Assembly (NCBI GenBank): GCA_020854105.1 | Contig: JADZGB010000001.1 | Location: 1-64,000 of the forward strand | Direction of reading: 5' to 3' | DNA from: Burkholderiales bacterium | Lineage (GTDB): Bacteria; Pseudomonadota; Gammaproteobacteria; Burkholderiales; SHXO01 | Length of the DNA: 64,000 nucleotides | Shown here: piece by piece, positions 61,103 to 64,000 of the stretch | How the letters are laid out: each line of letters starts with the position of its first letter | Position numbering within the stretch: position 1 is the stretch's first letter | Notes under the pieces: model-generated | The model's database searches: none | The model's input: the letters and a program-made list of their open reading frames with translations, nothing else | Told to the model about the DNA's origin: nothing | Position numbers and translations under genes: made by a program

Positions 61103-64000
61103 ATGGGTCAGGTTGTCTTCGGATTCGCCGGCGCGTTCATTGGAAATCTGATCCTGCCAGGGGTCGGTGGGGCGATCGGCTGGGCGATCGGCTCGGGCGT
61201 CGGCTCCATGCTCTTCGCGCCGGATCTGCCATCGGTGCAGGGACCACGCCTGTCCGACTTGCGGGCGCAATCGTCGAGCTATGGCACGCCGATTCCGCAG
61301 GTGTGGGGCAATCCGCGCATGGCAGGAACGGTGCTGTGGATGCCGCCGATCATTGAGATCGTCACCACCGAGGAAGTCGGCGGCAAGGGCGGCGGCGGCG
61401 GCCAGGAGGTTACGACCTATTCCTACTATGCCAATGCCGCGATCGGCATCTGCGGAACCGAGATAGCCGGGCTGCGGCGCATCTGGGCCGACTCCAAGCT
61501 GATCTACAGCGCGGGCACCGACAACATCAACGCGAAGTCGCATTACCACCTCGCCGGCGCCACGGTGCGGCTCTATCGCCGCACGCCCGACCAGCTGCCC
61601 GACCCGCTGATTGAGAGCTATCTCGGCGTGGGCAACGTCCCCGCCTATCGCGACTGGGCCTACCTGGTGCTCGAGATGTTCCCGCTGCGCGACTACGGCA
61701 ACCGCCTGCCGAATTTCACGTTCGAGGTCGTGGCCGACGGCGCACCAGCTCACCCGGTGGCCAGCTTCTCCTACCCCACCGGGCGCGAGCCAGACACCAG
61801 CAGGAACATCGAACCGGGCACGGTCTACGACGAGGCTTCCGACCTGGTGATCGTCGGGCACGGCAACTACGACGATGAGCCGAAGCACCTCGATGTCACC
61901 GCGTTCAAGCGCGACGGTGCGCAGAAGTGGACGCGTCGGTTGAGCACCGCCTCCGGGTCGATGTTCGCGACTGCCCACGGCGGGAGGATGTGGACCTATG
62001 GCGGTGTGACCGCATACTTGCTGCAGCTCGCCACGGGCAACGTCACGCAGCTATGGTCCAGTGCGAACTCATCGGATCGAATCGCCTATTGCCCGCCGAC
62101 CAATCAGCTCTGGGTCGGACGATCAAGCGGTTTCGATGGATTCGCACGTCACGACGCCGACGTCGGCACAGTGATCCAGGTGCACAGCGGTGTCTTTGAC
62201 ACCATCCACAGCATTCTGTGGGTGCCCTCGACGCAGGAGATGTGGGTCAGCGGGTCGGGATCGAACTACCGGGCCTACACCGAAGATGGAGCGGTCCTCG
62301 CGGACTTTTCCCTGGCGCTTGGCCGCCTGTTCTATGACCCGATCTCCGATGCGGTGTGGATCGCGACGTCCACCACGCTCAGGAAGGTGGATCCGCACTC
62401 GCGCACGGTGCTGGGCAGCGTCGCAGCCACCGGCTGCGGTCGCTTTGCCACCGACACCAGCCGGAATCGGGGGCTATGGGTCGACGGCTCGGGCAACCTG
62501 AAGGCGATCGACCTCGCCTCTCTCGCAATCACGACGATCGGCACCGGCTATCCCACCACCTCTGGGTACGAGAGTTACTGCGTCTACAACCCGCACACCG
62601 ATGCGCTCTGGTACAACGAAAACAGCACCACGTTCGGTAGCAATACGGTCAAGCGGATCCTCCTCGATCGCGTGGCGGTGGCACCGCCCACCATAGGGGA
62701 GATCGTCACGCAGATCTCCGCTCAGGTCGGGCTGAGCGCGGACGACATCGACGTCACGCAGCTCACGGACACCTGCGAGGGCTTCGTGTTGGCCAGCCGC
62801 ATGTCGGCGCGCAGCGCGATCGAGCCGCTGCAGCTCGCTTATTCGTTCGATGTCGTGGAGCGCGACGGCAAGGTGCGCTTCCCCAAGCGCGGCGGAGCCA
62901 CTGTAGCAACGATCCCGTTCGCCGATCTCGGCGCGCACGAGCCCGGCACCGAGGTGCCTCAGGCGATGGCCACGAATCGGGCGCAGGAGGTCGAGCTGCC
63001 GGCGACGTTGGAGATCCAGTATCTCGACCCGGCGATCGACTATCAGGTCAACGTGCAGCGCGCCCGGCGCATCGTCACGCGCAGCGATGATTCGCGCAAG
63101 GTCGACTTGCCGATCGTGCTGTCGGCAGACACCGCCAAGCGCGTGGCCGACCGCGCGATGTTCACCGCCTGGATGGCGAGAAACCGGCGCAGCGTGCGAC
63201 TCCTGCGGAAATGGATGCTGCTCGATCCGGCCGATCCGGTTGAGCTGGAAAGAGAGGATGGCACGACGCAGCGTGTAGTAGTGCTGCGCACAGACTACGG
63301 CAGCCCGGGGCTGGTGGCGCTCGAGGTGGCCGACGACGACGCCTCCATCTACACGCAGAGCGCGCTGGGCGGCAGCGCGACACCGGGGCAGGACGACATC
63401 GAGTGGAGAGCAAAGGCCAGGCTCGAACTGATGGACATCCCGATCCTGCGCGACGAGGACGACAACGCCGGCTTCTACGCTGCAGTGTGCGGGGTCTCGC
63501 CGTCCTGGCCAGGTGCCGGCATCTACGGCTCGAGCGACGGGGGGCTCAACTTTGCACCGCTCGCCGGCGCGTCGCTCACCCCCATCGGCAATGCGCAGAC
63601 AGTGCTGGCGCCTGGAATTACGACCACCTGGGACGAGGTCAACAGCGTCACCGTGATGCTCGACGCTGGTGTGCTCTCCAGCTCCACGGACGTGAACGTG
63701 CTCAATGGTGCCAATCTCGCCCTGCTCGGCGAAGAGCTTATCCAGTTCGGCACCGTGGTCGACAATGGCGATGGTTCCTACACGCTCTCTCATCTGCTCC
63801 GCGGCCGCCGCGGCTCCGAATGGGCGATCGGCAACCACCACGCCGGCGAGCGCTTCGTCCTGCTGCGCGCCAGCGCGCGGCGCATCGTGCGCAACCTCAG
63901 CGAAGTGCATCTACAGCGTCACTACAAGGCTGTTACTTACGGACTGCTGTTCGACCAGGCGGACGTGGTGCCCTTCACCAATCACGCAGTTGGCCTCAAG
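61103..64000 (+). CDS. Tail host-specificity/central fibre protein with inserted beta-propeller, partial
   Basis: This frame is open for 966 codons to the window edge. The N-terminus is Gly-rich and hydrophobic (FAGAFIGNLILPGVGGAIGWAIG), then GPRLSDLRAQSSSYGTPIPQVWG and YSYYANAAIGICG as in GTA gp15-like and B3-like tail proteins. Normally a conserved NFTFEV segment leads straight to a PPTIGEIV segment. Here about 290 residues (229-519) lie between them and read as a seven-bladed-like propeller (SDLVIVGHG, GGRMWTYGG, TNQLWVGRS, TQEMWVSGS, SDAVWIATS, NRGLWVDGS, TDALWYNEN). After residue 530 the hub-type domain resumes (SAQVGLSADDIDVTQLTD, YSFDVVERDGKVRFPKRGG). The 3' end lies outside. Confidence 0.9.
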   Translation, partial: MGQVVFGFAGAFIGNLILPGVGGAIGWAIGSGVGSMLFAPDLPSVQGPRLSDLRAQSSSYGTPIPQVWGNPRMAGTVLWMPPIIEIVTTEEVGGKGGGGGQEVTTYSYYANAAIGICGTEIAGLRRIWADSKLIYSAGTDNINAKSHYHLAGATVRLYRRTPDQLPDPLIESYLGVGNVPAYRDWAYLVLEMFPLRDYGNRLPNFTFEVVADGAPAHPVASFSYPTGREPDTSRNIEPGTVYDEASDLVIVGHGNYDDEPKHLDVTAFKRDGAQKWTRRLSTASGSMFATAHGGRMWTYGGVTAYLLQLATGNVTQLWSSANSSDRIAYCPPTNQLWVGRSSGFDGFARHDADVGTVIQVHSGVFDTIHSILWVPSTQEMWVSGSGSNYRAYTEDGAVLADFSLALGRLFYDPISDAVWIATSTTLRKVDPHSRTVLGSVAATGCGRFATDTSRNRGLWVDGSGNLKAIDLASLAITTIGTGYPTTSGYESYCVYNPHTDALWYNENSTTFGSNTVKRILLDRVAVAPPTIGEIVTQISAQVGLSADDIDVTQLTDTCEGFVLASRMSARSAIEPLQLAYSFDVVERDGKVRFPKRGGATVATIPFADLGAHEPGTEVPQAMATNRAQEVELPATLEIQYLDPAIDYQVNVQRARRIVTRSDDSRKVDLPIVLSADTAKRVADRAMFTAWMARNRRSVRLLRKWMLLDPADPVELEREDGTTQRVVVLRTDYGSPGLVALEVADDDASIYTQSALGGSATPGQDDIEWRAKARLELMDIPILRDEDDNAGFYAAVCGVSPSWPGAGIYGSSDGGLNFAPLAGASLTPIGNAQTVLAPGITTTWDEVNSVTVMLDAGVLSSSTDVNVLNGANLALLGEELIQFGTVVDNGDGSYTLSHLLRGRRGSEWAIGNHHAGERFVLLRASARRIVRNLSEVHLQRHYKAVTYGLLFDQADVVPFTNHAVGLK

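Larger units (their letters stand above)
27619..64000 (+). mobile_element. Mu-like transposable prophage, left part (right end outside window)
   Basis: The left terminus is placed at TGT 27619-27621. A TG dinucleotide starts Mu-type ends, a transposase-site repeat begins six bases in, and the host BI-1 sequence ends here. The five host bases CTGGT (27614-27618) would be the target duplication. Gene order follows Mu-like phages: repressor, ner, transposase A and B, Gam-like, GemA, Mor, lysis, gp25-30, G, I/Z, T. It then switches to a siphovirus/GTA-type tail, as in B3/D3112- or RcapMu-like phages. No stop-broken phage gene is seen in 36 kb, so the element may be active. Confidence 0.93.

Noticed and set aside
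27619..64000. Known anti-phage defence or toxin-antitoxin systems in the prophage
   Set aside because: None of the genes shows restriction, CBASS, retron, Abi or classical toxin-antitoxin signatures that I can recognise; only the cargo patch and the MuF-HExxH pair remain as candidates.

Overview
The window is high-GC DNA from a betaproteobacterium, and it splits into a chromosomal half (1 to about 27,618) and the left part of a Mu-like transposable prophage (27,619 to the end at 64,000). The betaproteobacterial assignment is an inference. It rests on the gene order gyrA-serC-serA-pheA-hisC-tyrA-aroA/cmk-rpsA-ihfB-lapA-lapB-pyrF-ugd-rfaE1, the fused aroA-cmk gene, the stand-alone heptose kinase domain and the GTP-type PEP carboxykinase. 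Genus cannot be told from what is visible.

Host region. On the minus strand, reading leftward: an OmpA-family cell-wall-anchoring porin with internal repeats, then the overlapping set mtaD-ubiG-gph (nucleoside salvage, ubiquinone methylation, phosphoglycolate removal), then tmRNA with a good terminator. Divergently, gyrA is followed by a tightly packed biosynthetic run for serine, aromatic amino acids and a histidine-type aminotransferase. That run leads into ribosomal protein S1, IHF beta, the LapA/LapB LPS-assembly control pair, pyrF, UDP-glucose dehydrogenase and the heptose kinase. pckG faces this run. A PolB-type 3'-5' exonuclease and rlmD follow. The last host gene, a Bax-inhibitor-1/YccA membrane protein, is cut near its N-terminus by the prophage.

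Prophage. The left terminus begins TGT and carries three 19-bp transposase-site repeats. A leftward small membrane ORF runs through this end in frame into the BI-1 gene. To the right lie a regulatory stretch with GTTCAGCGAC repeats and three perfect DnaA boxes, then a leftward repressor and a rightward early operon. The early operon holds ner, an unknown gene, a MuA-type DDE transposase, a MuB-type ATPase, a crowd of small overlapping genes, a Gam-like protein, GemA and a Mor-family activator. Lysis genes (lytic transglycosylase, holin/lipoprotein-like ORF) and a Mu-like head module follow: gp25/26/27-like proteins, terminase, portal, MuF, gpG, protease/scaffold, decoration and major head protein.

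The head module is interrupted by a cargo-like patch with leftward genes at about 46.9-49.0 kb. The tail module is siphovirus/GTA-like rather than Mu-like: tail tube, frameshifted assembly chaperone, a repeat-bearing tape measure, DUF2460, BR0599-type hub, NlpC/P60 peptidase and a large host-specificity protein that runs off the window. The prophage looks intact as far as seen; its right end and the missing 5' part of the BI-1 gene must lie beyond 64,000.

The most unusual points are the chimeric phage/BI-1 reading frame, the DnaA-box and iteron cluster at the left end, the MuF protein with an HExxH C-terminal domain followed by a possible partner gene, the cargo patch, the 36-residue tape-measure repeats, and a beta-propeller-like insertion in the tail host-specificity protein.
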